Shown piece after piece: positions 1 to 8,726 of a stretch of DNA of 64,000 bases. Below the pieces are notes generated by a model. That model was not told the origin of the DNA. It made no database searches and saw only the letters and a list, made by a program, of their open reading frames with translations. A program made the translations under genes and the position numbers. Positions within the stretch are counted from its first letter, which is position 1; each line of letters opens with the position of its first letter. The DNA is from Spirosoma linguale DSM 74 (GTDB lineage: Bacteria > Bacteroidota > Bacteroidia > Cytophagales > Spirosomataceae). The stretch is taken from positions 5,427,001 through 5,491,000 of the forward strand of contig CP001769.1 in the NCBI GenBank assembly GCA_000024525.1, given 5' to 3'.

Positions 1-2563
1 TAATCTTACCGATCAGTATATCGCCTTCCTTCACTTCCGTACCCACGCGAACGATACCGTTCTCATCGAGGTTACGAACCGTTTCTTCGCTTACGTTCGG
101 GATTTCGGAGGTTAATTCCTCTTCGCCCCGCTTGGTGTCACGAACTTCCAGTTCAAACTCTTCAATGTGAATTGAGGTGAAGATATCTTCACGCACAACG
201 CGCTCCGAAATCACGATAGCATCCTCAAAGTTATATCCCTGCCAGGGCATGAACGCTACTTTCATGTTCCGGCCCAAAGCCAGCTCGCCAGCCTGCGTGG
301 CATAGCCTTCGCACAGTACATCACCTTTCTTCACCCGCTGCCCTTTCAGTACAGTTGGTTTGATGTTGATGCATGTATCCTGGTTTGTCCGCCGGAATTT
401 GATGAGGTTGTACGTTTTCCGATCTTCATCGAAGGTAACCGCCATCTGATCTTCGTCGAGGTTGTACTTAACGATGATTTTGGTTGAGTCAACAAACTCA
501 ATAACACCATCGGCTTCAGCAATAACCAGTGTACGCGAGTCAACAGCAACGCGGCCTTCCAGACCTGTACCCACGATTGGGGCTTCAGGACGAAGGAGCG
601 GCACTGCCTGACGCTGCATGTTCGAACCCATCAGGGCGCGGTTAGCATCGTCGTGCTCAAGGAACGGGATCATGGAAGCTGCCACCGATACAATCTGGTT
701 CGGGGCGATATCCATAAAGGTTACGTTAGCCGGTTCAGCCATTGGGAAGTCACCTTCAAAACGGGCTTTCAGGCGATCTACCTGAAAATTACCTTTCTTG
801 TCGATGCCTGCGTTGGCCTGGGCAATGTAATGGGTATCTTCTTCTTCAGCTGTCAGATACATGACCGGCTTATCCATCGATACCTTTCCGTTTTCAATGA
901 TCCGGTACGGCGTCTCAATGAAGCCCATGCTATTGATTTTAGCATAGACGCAAAGCGACGAGATCAGACCAATGTTTGGACCTTCCGGCGTTTCGATAGT
1001 ACACAGACGACCGTAGTGCGTGTAGTGTACGTCACGAACTTCGAAACCAGCCCGCTCACGCGACAGACCACCGGGCCCGAGTGCCGACATACGACGCTTG
1101 TGCGTCACTTCGGCCAGCGGATTGGTCTGGTCCATAAACTGCGACAGCTGGTTAGTACCGAAGAACGAGTTAATGACCGACGAAAGCGTCCGGGCATTGA
1201 TCAGGTCAACAGGTTTAAAATCCTCGTTGTCCCGTACGTTCATCCGTTCTTTAATCGTCCGGGCCATACGAGCCAGACCGACGCCGAACTGTGCATATAA
1301 TTGCTCCCCTACTGTCCGAACACGTCGGTTGCTGAGGTGGTCAATGTCATCGACAACGGCCTTTGAGTTGATCAGACCAATCAGGTACTTCACAATCGAC
1401 ACAATGTCTTCTGTGGTCAGTACTTTCATGTCCGACGAAATGTCAAGACCGAGTTTTTTGTTGATCCGGTAACGGCCTACATCACCAAGGTCATACCGCT
1501 TATCCGAGAAGAACAAGCTTTGGATGATCTCCCGAGCGGTTTGCTCGTCAGGTGCATCAGCGTTCCGAAGCTGCCGATAGATTTGCTCCACAGCCTCTTT
1601 TTCAGAGTTGGAGCTATCTTTCTGCAGCGTGTTGTAAATAATGTTGTAATCGGCCATATTCATGTCTTCCTTGTGCAGGATGACTGATTTCTGACCTGAT
1701 TCCGTAATTACATCAATGTCATCCGCCGAAATGGCCGAGTCGCGCTCCAGGAGCACCTCGTTCCGGCTGATTGATACTACTTCGCCCGTATCTTCATCCA
1801 CAAAGTCTTCCGTCCACGTGCGCAGTACCCGAGCCGCTAACCGACGGCCAATGGCCTTTTTCAGGTTGGCAGGCGTTGCCGGTACTTCTTCCGATAAACC
1901 GAACAGGTCAAGAATGTCCTTATCCGAACCGAAGCCGATAGCACGTAAAAGCGTAGTAACCGGGAACTTCTTTTTCCGGTCGATGTACGCGTACATGACA
2001 TTATTAACGTCGGTTGAGAATTCGATCCATGAGCCTTTGAATGGAATAATCCGCGCTGAATACAGCTTGGTCCCATTCGTGTGTTTGCTCATTGAAAAGA
2101 ACACCCCTGGCGAACGGTGCAATTGAGAAACAATCACACGTTCGGCTCCGTTGATGACAAACGAGCCTTTCTCGGTCATATACGGAATGTTCCCTAAGAA
2201 CACCTCCTGCTCAATAGTCTCAAAGTCCTCGTTGTCGGGGTCATTGTTTGTCAGACGCAGTTTGGCTTTCAAAGGCACCGAATACGTCAAACCCCGGTCG
2301 ATAGACTCGTCAACCGAGTACTTCGGGGGATCAACCAGATAGTCGATGAACTCCAGCTTGAAGTTTTCACGGGAGTCTGAAATGGGGAAATTTTCCTGGA
2401 ATACCTTGAACAAGCCTTCCTCCGACCGTTGGTTGGAGGGAGTGTCAAGCTGGAAAAAATCTTTGAAGGATTTTACTTGAATATCCAGAAAGTCTGGATA
2501 CCCAATCACTGGCTGAATCGTCGCAAAATTTTTGCGTGTACTGATTTTCGCGTTTGTCGCCAA
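1..2563 (-). CDS. rpoB: DNA-directed RNA polymerase subunit beta, 3' part missing
   Basis: This is the N-terminal ~854 codons of RpoB, the catalytic beta subunit of RNA polymerase; the gene runs off the window start. The translation shows family landmarks such as GYPDFLDIQ near the start, the rifampicin-region stretch [27 protein letters not shown] written here in parts ([13 protein letters not shown], then [12 protein letters not shown]), and [14 protein letters not shown]. No ATG fits the N-terminus. The frame starts best at TTG 2563 (product begins [14 protein letters not shown]); a second in-frame TTG lies at 2599. It is the last visible gene of the rplKAJL-rpoB cluster, 250 bp after rplL. 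The identity is certain; the start codon is likely but not proven. Confidence 0.96.
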   Translation of the reverse strand, partial: MATNAKISTRKNFATIQPVIGYPDFLDIQVKSFKDFFQLDTPSNQRSEEGLFKVFQENFPISDSRENFKLEFIDYLVDPPKYSVDESIDRGLTYSVPLKAKLRLTNNDPDNEDFETIEQEVFLGNIPYMTEKGSFVINGAERVIVSQLHRSPGVFFSMSKHTNGTKLYSARIIPFKGSWIEFSTDVNNVMYAYIDRKKKFPVTTLLRAIGFGSDKDILDLFGLSEEVPATPANLKKAIGRRLAARVLRTWTEDFVDEDTGEVVSISRNEVLLERDSAISADDIDVITESGQKSVILHKEDMNMADYNIIYNTLQKDSSNSEKEAVEQIYRQLRNADAPDEQTAREIIQSLFFSDKRYDLGDVGRYRINKKLGLDISSDMKVLTTEDIVSIVKYLIGLINSKAVVDDIDHLSNRRVRTVGEQLYAQFGVGLARMARTIKERMNVRDNEDFKPVDLINARTLSSVINSFFGTNQLSQFMDQTNPLAEVTHKRRMSALGPGGLSRERAGFEVRDVHYTHYGRLCTIETPEGPNIGLISSLCVYAKINSMGFIETPYRIIENGKVSMDKPVMYLTAEEEDTHYIAQANAGIDKKGNFQVDRLKARFEGDFPMAEPANVTFMDIAPNQIVSVAASMIPFLEHDDANRALMGSNMQRQAVPLLRPEAPIVGTGLEGRVAVDSRTLVIAEADGVIEFVDSTKIIVKYNLDEDQMAVTFDEDRKTYNLIKFRRTNQDTCINIKPTVLKGQRVKKGDVLCEGYATQAGELALGRNMKVAFMPWQGYNFEDAIVISERVVREDIFTSIHIEEFELEVRDTKRGEEELTSEIPNVSEETVRNLDENGIVRVGTEVKEGDILIGKI

Positions 2564-2565
2564 GA

Positions 2566-2813
2566 TTGTGCTTCGTTTAGTTGCGTAACCGATTCTCAAT
2601 GAGTGCGTTGCGAAGATTTGCCACGGCACTCGGACTAAGCGGCTATTCAGGCTCCGGGTGTCACCCGACCCAAGGAGCGTAAATAGACAACATAAGGCAA
2701 TAAAAATAAGTTTGTCTTTTGCAAGAGCTTAGACAAAAAGTCTCCAAACAGGAAAAGACCAGACGTTGGTCTGGCCTCCCCTGCCTGGAGCGATATGCGA
2801 AAGAGCTATCTGC
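2566..2813 (-). promoter_or_regulatory. rplL-rpoB intergenic leader with hairpins
   Basis: This 248-bp gap between rplL and rpoB contains several inverted repeats. The best is at 2742-2790: an inner stem CCAGAC/GTCTGG (loop GTTG) inside an outer imperfect stem CTCCA..CAGG/CCTG..TGGAG. A second hairpin at 2651-2678 nests CGGGTG/CACCCG inside GCTCC/GGAGC. In many bacteria this gap holds a partial terminator or attenuator that lowers rpoB expression relative to rplL, and that role is inferred here. No clear T-tract follows either stem on the minus strand, so full termination looks unlikely. Confidence 0.5.
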
Positions 2814-3200
2814 TTACTTAACTTCTACTTCAGCACCAGCTTCTTCGAGTTGCTTACGCAGTGCGTCAGCCTCGTCTTTGCTTACACCTTCTTTAACTGG
2901 CTTCGGCGCTGTGTCAACCAATTCCTTGGCTTCTTTCAGGCCCAGACCGGTCAGGTCTTTCACCAATTTAACTACAGCCAGTTTAGCAGCACCAGCCGAC
3001 TTCAGAACAACGTCGAACGAAGTCTTCTCAGCAACAGCTGGAGCAGCATCACCTGCACCTGCACCACCACCAGCTACCATTACGGGAGCGGCTGCAGCCG
3101 GTTCGATACCATACTCATCCTTCAGGATCGTAGCCAGTTCGTTAACTTCTTTAACTGTCAGGCTTACAAGCTGCTCCGCGAACGCTTTCAAATCTGCCAT
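2814..3200 (-). CDS. rplL: 50S ribosomal protein L7/L12
   Basis: L7/L12 is the multicopy stalk protein of the large ribosomal subunit and recruits translation GTPases. The product has 128 aa, a normal length. It shows an N-terminal dimerisation helix ([24 protein letters not shown] split over residues 3-26), a flexible Ala/Gly-rich hinge at about 33-52, and the conserved C-terminal domain ending [20 protein letters not shown]. It lies 57 bp after rplJ in the usual rplJ-rplL order, so it should be co-transcribed and share the L10 autoregulation known for this operon. Start ATG at 3200. Confidence 0.97.
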   Translation of the reverse strand: MADLKAFAEQLVSLTVKEVNELATILKDEYGIEPAAAAPVMVAGGGAGAGDAAPAVAEKTSFDVVLKSAGAAKLAVVKLVKDLTGLGLKEAKELVDTAPKPVKEGVSKDEADALRKQLEEAGAEVEVK

Positions 3201-3257
3201 TGTCGTATTTCTTTTATTTGATTGTGATACAATTGTGAAAAAATAATGTCGGAAAAA

Positions 3258-3791
3258 TTAAGCTGCTTCCTCGCGCTCCGACAGCGTTTTGAGGATACCG
3301 GCCAATTTGTTGCCACCACCTTGCAACGCCGAAATGACGTTTTTGGCAGGCGATTGTAGCAGACCGATGATTTCGCCAACCAGCTCTTCTTTGCTCTTCA
3401 GTGCGATGAGCGTGTCGAGTTGATCAGCACCAATAAATAGGCTATAATCAATAGAAGCAGCCTTCAATTGCAGCTTGTCGTTCGTTCTACGGAACTCCTT
3501 GATAAGCTTGGCCGGTGCTTTGCCGTTTTCAGCGTGAAACATCACTGCCGATTGGCCATGAAGCACCGTATCGTTGAACGGTGTATAATCCGTATCGAGG
3601 GTTTCGAGTGCTTTCTTGATGAAGCTGTTCTTCACCACTCTGTACTCAATACCCCGCTCAAAACACATCCGACGGAGGTTGTTTGTTTCAGCAACCGTCA
3701 TGCCATTGGCTTCCGTGATGTAGAAGAAGGGAGTCGACTGGAACTTTCCAGTTAATTCCTCAATAATTGCTCCTTTGTCCTCGCGCTTCAT
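3258..3791 (-). CDS. rplJ: 50S ribosomal protein L10
   Basis: L10 forms the base of the ribosomal stalk and binds L7/L12 dimers. The product has 177 aa, begins MKREDKGAIIEELTGKF, and contains the conserved Lys-rich N-terminal segment followed by VVKNSFIKKAL and a C-terminal helix that carries L7/L12. The gene starts 3 bp after the rplA stop codon, so the two are translationally coupled, and rplL follows 57 bp downstream. In other bacteria L10 binds its own mRNA leader; with only 3 bp between the genes, any such site here would have to lie inside rplA or further upstream. Confidence 0.97.
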   Translation of the reverse strand: MKREDKGAIIEELTGKFQSTPFFYITEANGMTVAETNNLRRMCFERGIEYRVVKNSFIKKALETLDTDYTPFNDTVLHGQSAVMFHAENGKAPAKLIKEFRRTNDKLQLKAASIDYSLFIGADQLDTLIALKSKEELVGEIIGLLQSPAKNVISALQGGGNKLAGILKTLSEREEAA

Positions 3792-3794
3792 GGC

Positions 3795-4493
3795 TTAAAT
3801 TCCGGCTACTGTGCCTTTATCAATCGTTACTCCCGGACTCATCGTGCTCGACAGGTTGATCGTCTTCACGTATGTTCCTTTAGCCGACGAAGGCTTCAGA
3901 CGCATCAGCGTAGCGATGATTTCCTGCGCGTTTTCAGCCAGTTTTTCTGGCGTAAACGATACTTTACCAATACTGGTGTGAATGATACCGGTTTTGTCAA
4001 CTTTAAAGTCGATTTTACCAGCCTTCACCTCACGAACCGCCTTAGCTACATCGGGAGTTACCGTACCCGATTTCGGGTTTGGCATCAGCCCGCGTGGACC
4101 AAGAACTTTACCCAGACGACCAACTTTAGCCATAACGTTCGGCATCGTGATGATCACGTCGATGTCTGTCCAGCCTTGTTCGATCTTCTGAATGTAGTCA
4201 TCCAGGCCCACGAAATCAGCACCAGCTTCTTTCGCTTCGTTTTCCTTGTCCGGGGTGCAAAGCACCAGAACGCGAACCGTCTTACCGGTGCCATGTGGCA
4301 GCGTGGCAACACCACGAACCATTTGGTCGGCTTTACGCGGGTCAACGCCCAACCGAACGTCAATATCCACAGAAGCGTCAAACTTCGTGTACGAAATCTC
4401 CTTCAGAATCTCGGCAGCCTGTTGGAGCGAGTATTCTTTAGCAGCATCGTATTTCGATTGAGCTTCTTTTTGTTTTTTCGTTAACTTAGCCAT
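3795..4493 (-). CDS. rplA: 50S ribosomal protein L1
   Basis: L1 forms the mobile L1 stalk that helps release E-site tRNA. The 232-aa product is of normal length and shows [16 protein letters not shown] near residues 46-61 and the strongly conserved [15 protein letters not shown]. The gene follows rplK by 25 bp and precedes rplJ by 3 bp. In other bacteria L1 represses the rplK-rplA mRNA through a leader site that mimics its 23S rRNA site; the structured leader upstream of rplK is a candidate for such a site here. Confidence 0.97.
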   Translation of the reverse strand: MAKLTKKQKEAQSKYDAAKEYSLQQAAEILKEISYTKFDASVDIDVRLGVDPRKADQMVRGVATLPHGTGKTVRVLVLCTPDKENEAKEAGADFVGLDDYIQKIEQGWTDIDVIITMPNVMAKVGRLGKVLGPRGLMPNPKSGTVTPDVAKAVREVKAGKIDFKVDKTGIIHTSIGKVSFTPEKLAENAQEIIATLMRLKPSSAKGTYVKTINLSSTMSPGVTIDKGTVAGI

Positions 4494-4518
4494 GTCTGTG
4501 TTTGCTTCGGCAAGTCTA

Positions 4519-4962
4519 TTAGTTCTCGAAGGGCGCTGTGCCCGTCACCGTGATTCCCATACTGCGGGCCGTACCGGCCACCTGCTTCATTGCAGACTCT
4601 ACTGTAAACGCGTTCAAATCGGGCATCTTCGTTTCCGCGATCGTCCGGATTTGGTCCCATGTTACAGAGCCCACTTTGTTGCGGTTTGGTTGAGCAGAGC
4701 CGCCTTTCAGCTTAGCTGCTTCCAACAGCAGAATCGGTGCCGGTGGAGTCTTGATGACGAAATCAAAGGATTTATCCTTGTAATACGTGATCAAAACTGG
4801 CAGCACCGTACCCATTTTATCCTGCGTCCGGCCGTTGAATTGCTTGCAGAATTCCATGATATTTAAACCTTTGGAACCCAGTGCCGGACCGATCGGAGGT
4901 GAGGGATTGGCTTGCCCACCTTTGACTTGCAGCTTTACGTAGCCACCTACTTCTTTTGCCAT
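4519..4962 (-). CDS. rplK: 50S ribosomal protein L11
   Basis: L11 sits at the GTPase-associated centre of the large subunit and is needed for stringent-response sensing by RelA-type enzymes. The product has 147 aa with the typical N-terminal [20 protein letters not shown] (residues 6-25) and [19 protein letters not shown] following it. Start ATG at 4962. It is the first ribosomal gene after nusG, with a 149-bp leader between them, and leads the rplK-rplA-rplJ-rplL run. Confidence 0.97.
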   Translation of the reverse strand: MAKEVGGYVKLQVKGGQANPSPPIGPALGSKGLNIMEFCKQFNGRTQDKMGTVLPVLITYYKDKSFDFVIKTPPAPILLLEAAKLKGGSAQPNRNKVGSVTWDQIRTIAETKMPDLNAFTVESAMKQVAGTARSMGITVTGTAPFEN

Positions 4963-5054
4963 TGTGGTAATTGAGTTACGATTTACAACTTACGTTGCCT
5001 GGGAGTTAGTCACATAACTGGTCCAGGTTCCTTCCTAGTAAACCAACTTGTTTT

Positions 5055-5093
5055 GATCGTTTGTCCTCTGAGGGAAGCATAGGACGCCCGATC
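5055..5093 (-). promoter_or_regulatory. hairpin in the rplK leader
   Basis: The 149-bp gap between nusG and rplK holds a two-part stem: outer GATCG/CGATC and inner GTCCT/AGGAC, separated by short internal loops, with a 12-nt apical loop. Its place just before rplK makes it a candidate for the L1 autoregulatory operator known from other bacteria, but I could not match the bases to a known L1 site. A role as a weak nusG terminator is the alternative. Confidence 0.35.
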
Positions 5094-5111
5094 ATGGAAT
5101 CTGACGACTAA

Positions 5112-5693
5112 TCAGAGCTCCTTTTCTACTTGCGCGTAACTGAGTTCTACCGGTGTATTCCGGCCAAATATTTTAACAACGACGTTCACTTTCTTCCGGT
5201 CGTCGAATACTTCTTCTACTGTGCCGATGAAACCCCCAAAAGGACCATCAACAACTTTAACGGACTCACCCTTGATATAAGCAACGGTTGGGGCAGCTAC
5301 TTCCTGCGCTTCTTCGTCAACTTTACCCAGAATGCGGTTTACTTCAGCCTGACGCAGTGGAACGGGCACTTTTGATGTTGTTCCGGCTTGTGAATTACCT
5401 AGAAAGCCTAATACACCCGGCATATTCAGAATCATATCGAGTGCCCGGTTATTACCTAAATCAGCCGAAATCAAAATGTAGCCAGGGAAAAATGATTTTT
5501 CCCGAACGCGTTTCTTACCGTTACGCATTTCGTACACCTTTTCCGCCGGAATAAGAACCTGCGGAATTACTTCGTCCAATTTTTGCCGGATGATTTCGTT
5601 ATCAAGGTAGGATTTAATTTTCTTCTCCTGCCCTGATACCGCCCGTATGACGTACCACTGTATGCCGCTCATTTTTTTGCCATTTGTTGCCAA
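5112..5693 (-). CDS. nusG: transcription termination/antitermination factor NusG
   Basis: NusG binds RNA polymerase and couples it to Rho or to the ribosome. The 193-aa product has the N-terminal NGN domain (WYVIRAVSGQEKKIKSYL, residues 13-30; FFPGYILI mid-domain) and a C-terminal KOW domain with GESVKVVDGPFGGFIGTVEE. A short extension precedes WYVIRAVSG. It lies 80 bp after secE in the conserved secE-nusG-rplK order, and a 149-bp leader separates it from rplK. Confidence 0.96.
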   Translation of the reverse strand: MATNGKKMSGIQWYVIRAVSGQEKKIKSYLDNEIIRQKLDEVIPQVLIPAEKVYEMRNGKKRVREKSFFPGYILISADLGNNRALDMILNMPGVLGFLGNSQAGTTSKVPVPLRQAEVNRILGKVDEEAQEVAAPTVAYIKGESVKVVDGPFGGFIGTVEEVFDDRKKVNVVVKIFGRNTPVELSYAQVEKEL

Positions 5694-5773
5694 GTGTCGT
5701 CAAACCTTGTTAGGTACAGTCAAGAAGTGCTTTCACAATTCCTAACCATTTCTTGACTACCTATGACACGTTT

Positions 5774-5965
5774 TTAGAATGACTGATAGAATGCGTTCAG
5801 TCCGTTCTCAAATACTAAATCTATCAGACCAACCAATAGCGCAAAAATCAGCGATGCTACCAGTACCAGCGTTGAACTGGATTGCAGATCGCTGAATTTG
5901 GGCCAAGTCACGTTGTGCTGAACTTCCTCCCAGGAGGCTTTCAGAAACGAAATAAACTTGTCCAT
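5774..5965 (-). CDS. secE: preprotein translocase subunit SecE
   Basis: SecE clamps SecY in the protein-translocation channel of the inner membrane. From ATG 5965 the product is 63 aa, beginning MDKFISFLKASWEEVQHNVTWP, with one C-terminal membrane helix (TLVLVASLIFALLVGLIDLV), the usual short bacterial form. A longer reading frame upstream would run into tRNA-Trp, so the start at 5965 is chosen. The gene starts 15 bp after the encoded CCA of tRNA-Trp and is followed by nusG, so tRNA and protein genes probably share a transcript. Confidence 0.93.
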   Translation of the reverse strand: MDKFISFLKASWEEVQHNVTWPKFSDLQSSSTLVLVASLIFALLVGLIDLVFENGLNAFYQSF

Positions 5966-5980
5966 ATTAAAGTAAGGGAT

Positions 5981-6054
5981 TGGCACGGGTGGAGAGATTC
6001 GAACTCCCATCAACGGTTTTGGAGACCGCTATTCTACCCTTGAACTACACCCGT
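5981..6054 (-). tRNA. tRNA-Trp (anticodon CCA)
   Basis: A complete cloverleaf reads on the minus strand. The acceptor arms are ACGGGTG/CACCCGT, the anticodon loop is CTCCAAA with anticodon CCA, the T-loop is TTCGAAT, the discriminator is G, and the 3' CCA is encoded in the DNA. It lies between the tuf terminator and secE, as in many bacteria. Confidence 0.95.
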
Positions 6055-6103
6055 TTATACGTTTTGCACTACTAATCAATTCAGCGTGCCCCGAATTGGA
6101 CTG

Positions 6104-6133
6104 CAAAAGTACGAATTAATGTTAAAAAAACAA
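6104..6133 (-). promoter_or_regulatory. promoter for tRNA-Trp/secE/nusG
   Basis: On the minus strand a TTG (6131-6133) is followed after exactly 19 nt by TACTTTTG (6104-6111), a perfect match to the Bacteroidota sigma-ABfr pattern TTG-N19-TAnnTTTG. The predicted start near 6096 leaves a ~40-nt leader before tRNA-Trp. The -33 element lies within the downstream arm of the tuf terminator hairpin, so terminator and promoter overlap. Confidence 0.75.
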
Positions 6134-6161
6134 GTGCATTCCCGTTAAGAAATGCACTTGT
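6130..6161 (-). terminator. Rho-independent terminator of tuf
   Basis: An ACAAGTGCATT/AATGCACTTGT hairpin with a short loop is followed on the minus strand by a run of seven T. It lies 16 bp after the tuf stop codon. Confidence 0.85.
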
Positions 6162-6176
6162 TCTATTTTATTTACC

Positions 6177-7364
6177 TTAGTCGAGGATTTCCGTTACCTG
6201 ACCAGCACCTACGGTACGGCCACCTTCGCGAATAGCGAAACGAAGACCTTTCTCCATAGCGATTTTGTTGATCAGACTTACTTCGATGGTGATGTTATCA
6301 CCAGGCATTACCATCTCAACGTTTGCAGGAAGAGTAATCTCACCTGTTACGTCTGTGGTACGGAAGTAGAACTGCGGACGGTATTTGTTGAAAAATGGGG
6401 TGTGACGACCACCTTCTTCTTTCGACAGAACGTAAACCTCAGCCTTGAACTTCAAGTGTGGGGTTACAGAACCTGGCTTACAAATAACCATACCACGACG
6501 GATATCGGTTTTTTCAATACCACGGAGCAGAAGACCTACGTTGTCACCGGCTTCACCACGGTCCAGAATTTTCCGGAACATTTCAACACCCGTTACAACT
6601 GATTTCAGGTTTTCAGCACCCATACCCAGGATTTCAACTTGCTCACCTGAGTTGATGATACCCCGTTCGATACGACCGGTAGCAACTGTACCACGACCAG
6701 TGATCGAGAATACGTCCTCTACGGGCATAAGGAATGGAAGATCGGTCATACGAGGAGGCAGGGGGATGAAATCATCCACGCTCTGCATCAGCTCTTCAAT
6801 GGTTTTAACCCACTGTGCATCGCCGTTCAGACCACCAAGAGCCGAACCTTGAATAACAGGAATGTTGTCACCGTCGAAGTTATAGAAGCTCAACAGTTCG
6901 CGGATTTCCATTTCAACGAGTTCGAGCAACTCTGGGTCGTCCACCATGTCCACTTTGTTCATGAACACAACGAGCTGAGGAACACCTACCTGACGAGCAA
7001 GCAGGATGTGCTCACGCGTTTGTGGCATTGGTCCATCCGTTGCAGCTACCACAAGGATAGCACCGTCCATTTGTGCAGCACCAGTTACCATGTTTTTCAC
7101 ATAGTCGGCGTGACCTGGGCAGTCAACGTGTGCATAGTGGCGGTTTGCCGTTGAATACTCAACGTGCGATGTATTGATGGTGATACCACGCTCTTTTTCT
7201 TCTGGAGCGTTGTCAATCGAGGAGAAGTCCCGAATTGCGGCCAGACCCTTTTCGGCCAGCACTTTCGTAATGGCAGCCGTCAGCGTCGTTTTACCGTGGT
7301 CAACGTGACCAATCGTACCGATGTTTACGTGCGGTTTCGAGCGGTCAAAATTCTCTTTTGCCAT
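6177..7364 (-). CDS. tuf: translation elongation factor Tu
   Basis: EF-Tu is the GTPase that carries aminoacyl-tRNA to the ribosomal A site. The 395-aa product has the G1 motif GHVDHGKT (residues 19-26), the G3 motif DCPGHADYV, the G4 motif NKVD, and a C-terminal beta-barrel ending [16 protein letters not shown]. Start ATG at 7364. It follows tRNA-Tyr, tRNA-Gly and tRNA-Thr, the same arrangement as the tRNA-tufB operon of enterobacteria, and is closed by a strong terminator before tRNA-Trp. Only one tuf copy is visible here. Confidence 0.98.
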   Translation of the reverse strand: MAKENFDRSKPHVNIGTIGHVDHGKTTLTAAITKVLAEKGLAAIRDFSSIDNAPEEKERGITINTSHVEYSTANRHYAHVDCPGHADYVKNMVTGAAQMDGAILVVAATDGPMPQTREHILLARQVGVPQLVVFMNKVDMVDDPELLELVEMEIRELLSFYNFDGDNIPVIQGSALGGLNGDAQWVKTIEELMQSVDDFIPLPPRMTDLPFLMPVEDVFSITGRGTVATGRIERGIINSGEQVEILGMGAENLKSVVTGVEMFRKILDRGEAGDNVGLLLRGIEKTDIRRGMVICKPGSVTPHLKFKAEVYVLSKEEGGRHTPFFNKYRPQFYFRTTDVTGEITLPANVEMVMPGDNITIEVSLINKIAMEKGLRFAIREGGRTVGAGQVTEILD

Positions 7365-7503
7365 GTTTTTAAAACGCTATTGTGAACTGTTTTTGTTATT
7401 GGATGAACTCGCTGAACGTCAATTAAGCCGGACGAGATCACCCCAATTGAGGTCTGATGCCGTTTTGGCTTAAAACTCAAAAAGACTTCACGAAGAAGCC
7501 TTG

Positions 7504-7575
<72 letters not shown>

Positions 7576-7671
7576 TTGTTTTAACAGTGTAATCAGTAAA
7601 GTAAAACAGTCGGTATCGTGTATGATCTCGACCGACTCATAGCTTATTGAAGGCTACTACTTTACTAATTG

Positions 7672-7744
7672 AGCGGAAGACGGGTCTCGAACCCGCAACC
7701 TATAGCTTGGAAGGCTATCGCTCTACCAATTGAGCTACTTCCGC
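7672..7744 (-). tRNA. tRNA-Gly (anticodon TCC)
   Basis: Cloverleaf on the minus strand: acceptor arms GCGGAAG/CTTCCGC, anticodon stem ATAGC/GCTAT, loop CTTCCAA with anticodon TCC, T-loop TTCGAGA, discriminator T. CCA is not encoded. It is the second of three tRNAs that precede tuf. Confidence 0.95.
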
Positions 7745-7813
7745 AAACTTAGTGTCTGGTTAATAGTAGAGCAGTAACTGGTACAACGAATAACTAATTA
7801 ACTATTCACTAAA

Positions 7814-7899
7814 TGGTGGGGAGTGGAGGATTCGAACCTCCGAAGGCGTACGCCAGCAGATTTACAGTCTGATCCATTTGGCCACTCTGGAAACTCCCC
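7814..7899 (-). tRNA. tRNA-Tyr (anticodon GTA)
   Basis: This is a class II tRNA with a long variable arm on the minus strand: acceptor arms GGGGAGT/ACTCCCC, anticodon loop CTGTAAA with anticodon GTA, T-loop TTCGAAT, discriminator A and an encoded CCA. It is the first gene of the tRNA-tuf operon. Confidence 0.95.
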
Positions 7900-7949
7900 A
7901 AAAAGCACTGTTAAAGAACATTTTCCGCCCCGTTTCCGGTTTGGAGTTG

Positions 7950-7979
7950 CAAAATTACACGATTTTACGGTGTTGTCAA
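7950..7979 (-). promoter_or_regulatory. promoter of the tRNA-Tyr/Gly/Thr-tuf operon
   Basis: On the minus strand TTG (7977-7979) is followed after exactly 19 nt by TAATTTTG (7950-7957), a perfect Bacteroidota promoter. The expected start near 7943 leaves ~44 nt of leader before tRNA-Tyr. No other promoter of this quality lies between the tRNAs and tuf. Confidence 0.78.
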
Positions 7980-8015
7980 CAGATGCGTCAAAAATAATTT
8001 ACAGAACCATAAATA

Positions 8016-8552
8016 TTATTGAACTACTTGGGTCAACAAGGTCCCGTCAGGATAATGTAGGTTTGTGATGCGCCATCGACCACCCATCTGCTGCATATCT
8101 ACTCTAATTTCCTCAGGTTTAGCCTTGTTCTCAAATGTTACATAGACAATGGCTCTTGTTCCGCCAACAACTGCAGGTAGCACCCAAGTCTTTTTTATAG
8201 CCTCATCGGGGGCATTATACAGGCCATTTATTTTTTTTCTATTTAGCTTACCCGTTGCTTTCTGAGCGTCATTCCAGATGAGTTCGGCCGTTGATTTTGT
8301 AAAAAACTGTTCGATAAGCGCCCGATCTTTTGTCTCACGCAGGGGGTTTTCCGTTTTGTTATGCTCAAAATAAAGTGCCCTCACCAAACGATCGGCGGCA
8401 GAACGGGGTGTATCCGGTCCGGGCCGTTTCGATAAGGCAGTTGCACTATCGTCAACGGCTGTTGTACTCGGCGTTTTCGCTTCCTGCTTCGGTTTAGTTT
8501 GACAGGATAGCATAAGTACCAGGGAAGCAAGTATAAGTTGTGGCAGTCTCAT
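8016..8552 (-). CDS. DUF3828-like lipoprotein
   Basis: The 178-aa product starts with a lipoprotein signal peptide ending in lipobox LMLSC, so it should be lipid-anchored in the envelope. After a low-complexity linker rich in Lys, Thr and Ser (residues 19-50), the folded part contains a run like ALIEQFFTKSTAELIWNDAQ and a C-terminal YVTFEN..RWRITNLHY, which resembles DUF3828 domains of unknown function. It stands alone between the tRNA-tuf operon and the M13 peptidase. The family assignment is from memory of the domain and only moderately sure. Confidence 0.7.
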   Translation of the reverse strand: MRLPQLILASLVLMLSCQTKPKQEAKTPSTTAVDDSATALSKRPGPDTPRSAADRLVRALYFEHNKTENPLRETKDRALIEQFFTKSTAELIWNDAQKATGKLNRKKINGLYNAPDEAIKKTWVLPAVVGGTRAIVYVTFENKAKPEEIRVDMQQMGGRWRITNLHYPDGTLLTQVVQ

Positions 8553-8670
8553 GATAGGAAATGTCTGGTTTAGGTGCTTAAGCTTTTAACCGGAGAAATT
8601 TACGCAAATAAAGCCCTCGTTGCTGTATCAGTTCGAGACATCATAGGACGACTTCCTGCTATCTACAAAT

Positions 8671-8710
8671 AAAGAAAACCGCGCCAGCTTTACCAAGCGC
8701 GGTTTTCTTT
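8671..8710 (-). terminator. terminator after the M13 peptidase
   Basis: A 14-bp stem, AAAGAAAACCGCGC/GCGCGGTTTTCTTT, lies 16 bp after the M13 peptidase stop codon and gives a T-rich tail on the minus strand. Confidence 0.85.
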
Positions 8711-8726
8711 ACCCTGCAAATCAATT

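Noticed and set aside
653..1472. Long plus-strand frames opposite rpoB
   Set aside because: They are antisense shadows of rpoB, whose minus-strand translation matches the family throughout.
5966..6013. N-terminal extension of SecE (MMGVRISPPVPIP)
   Set aside because: It would overlap the tRNA-Trp gene; the family starts at ATG 5965.
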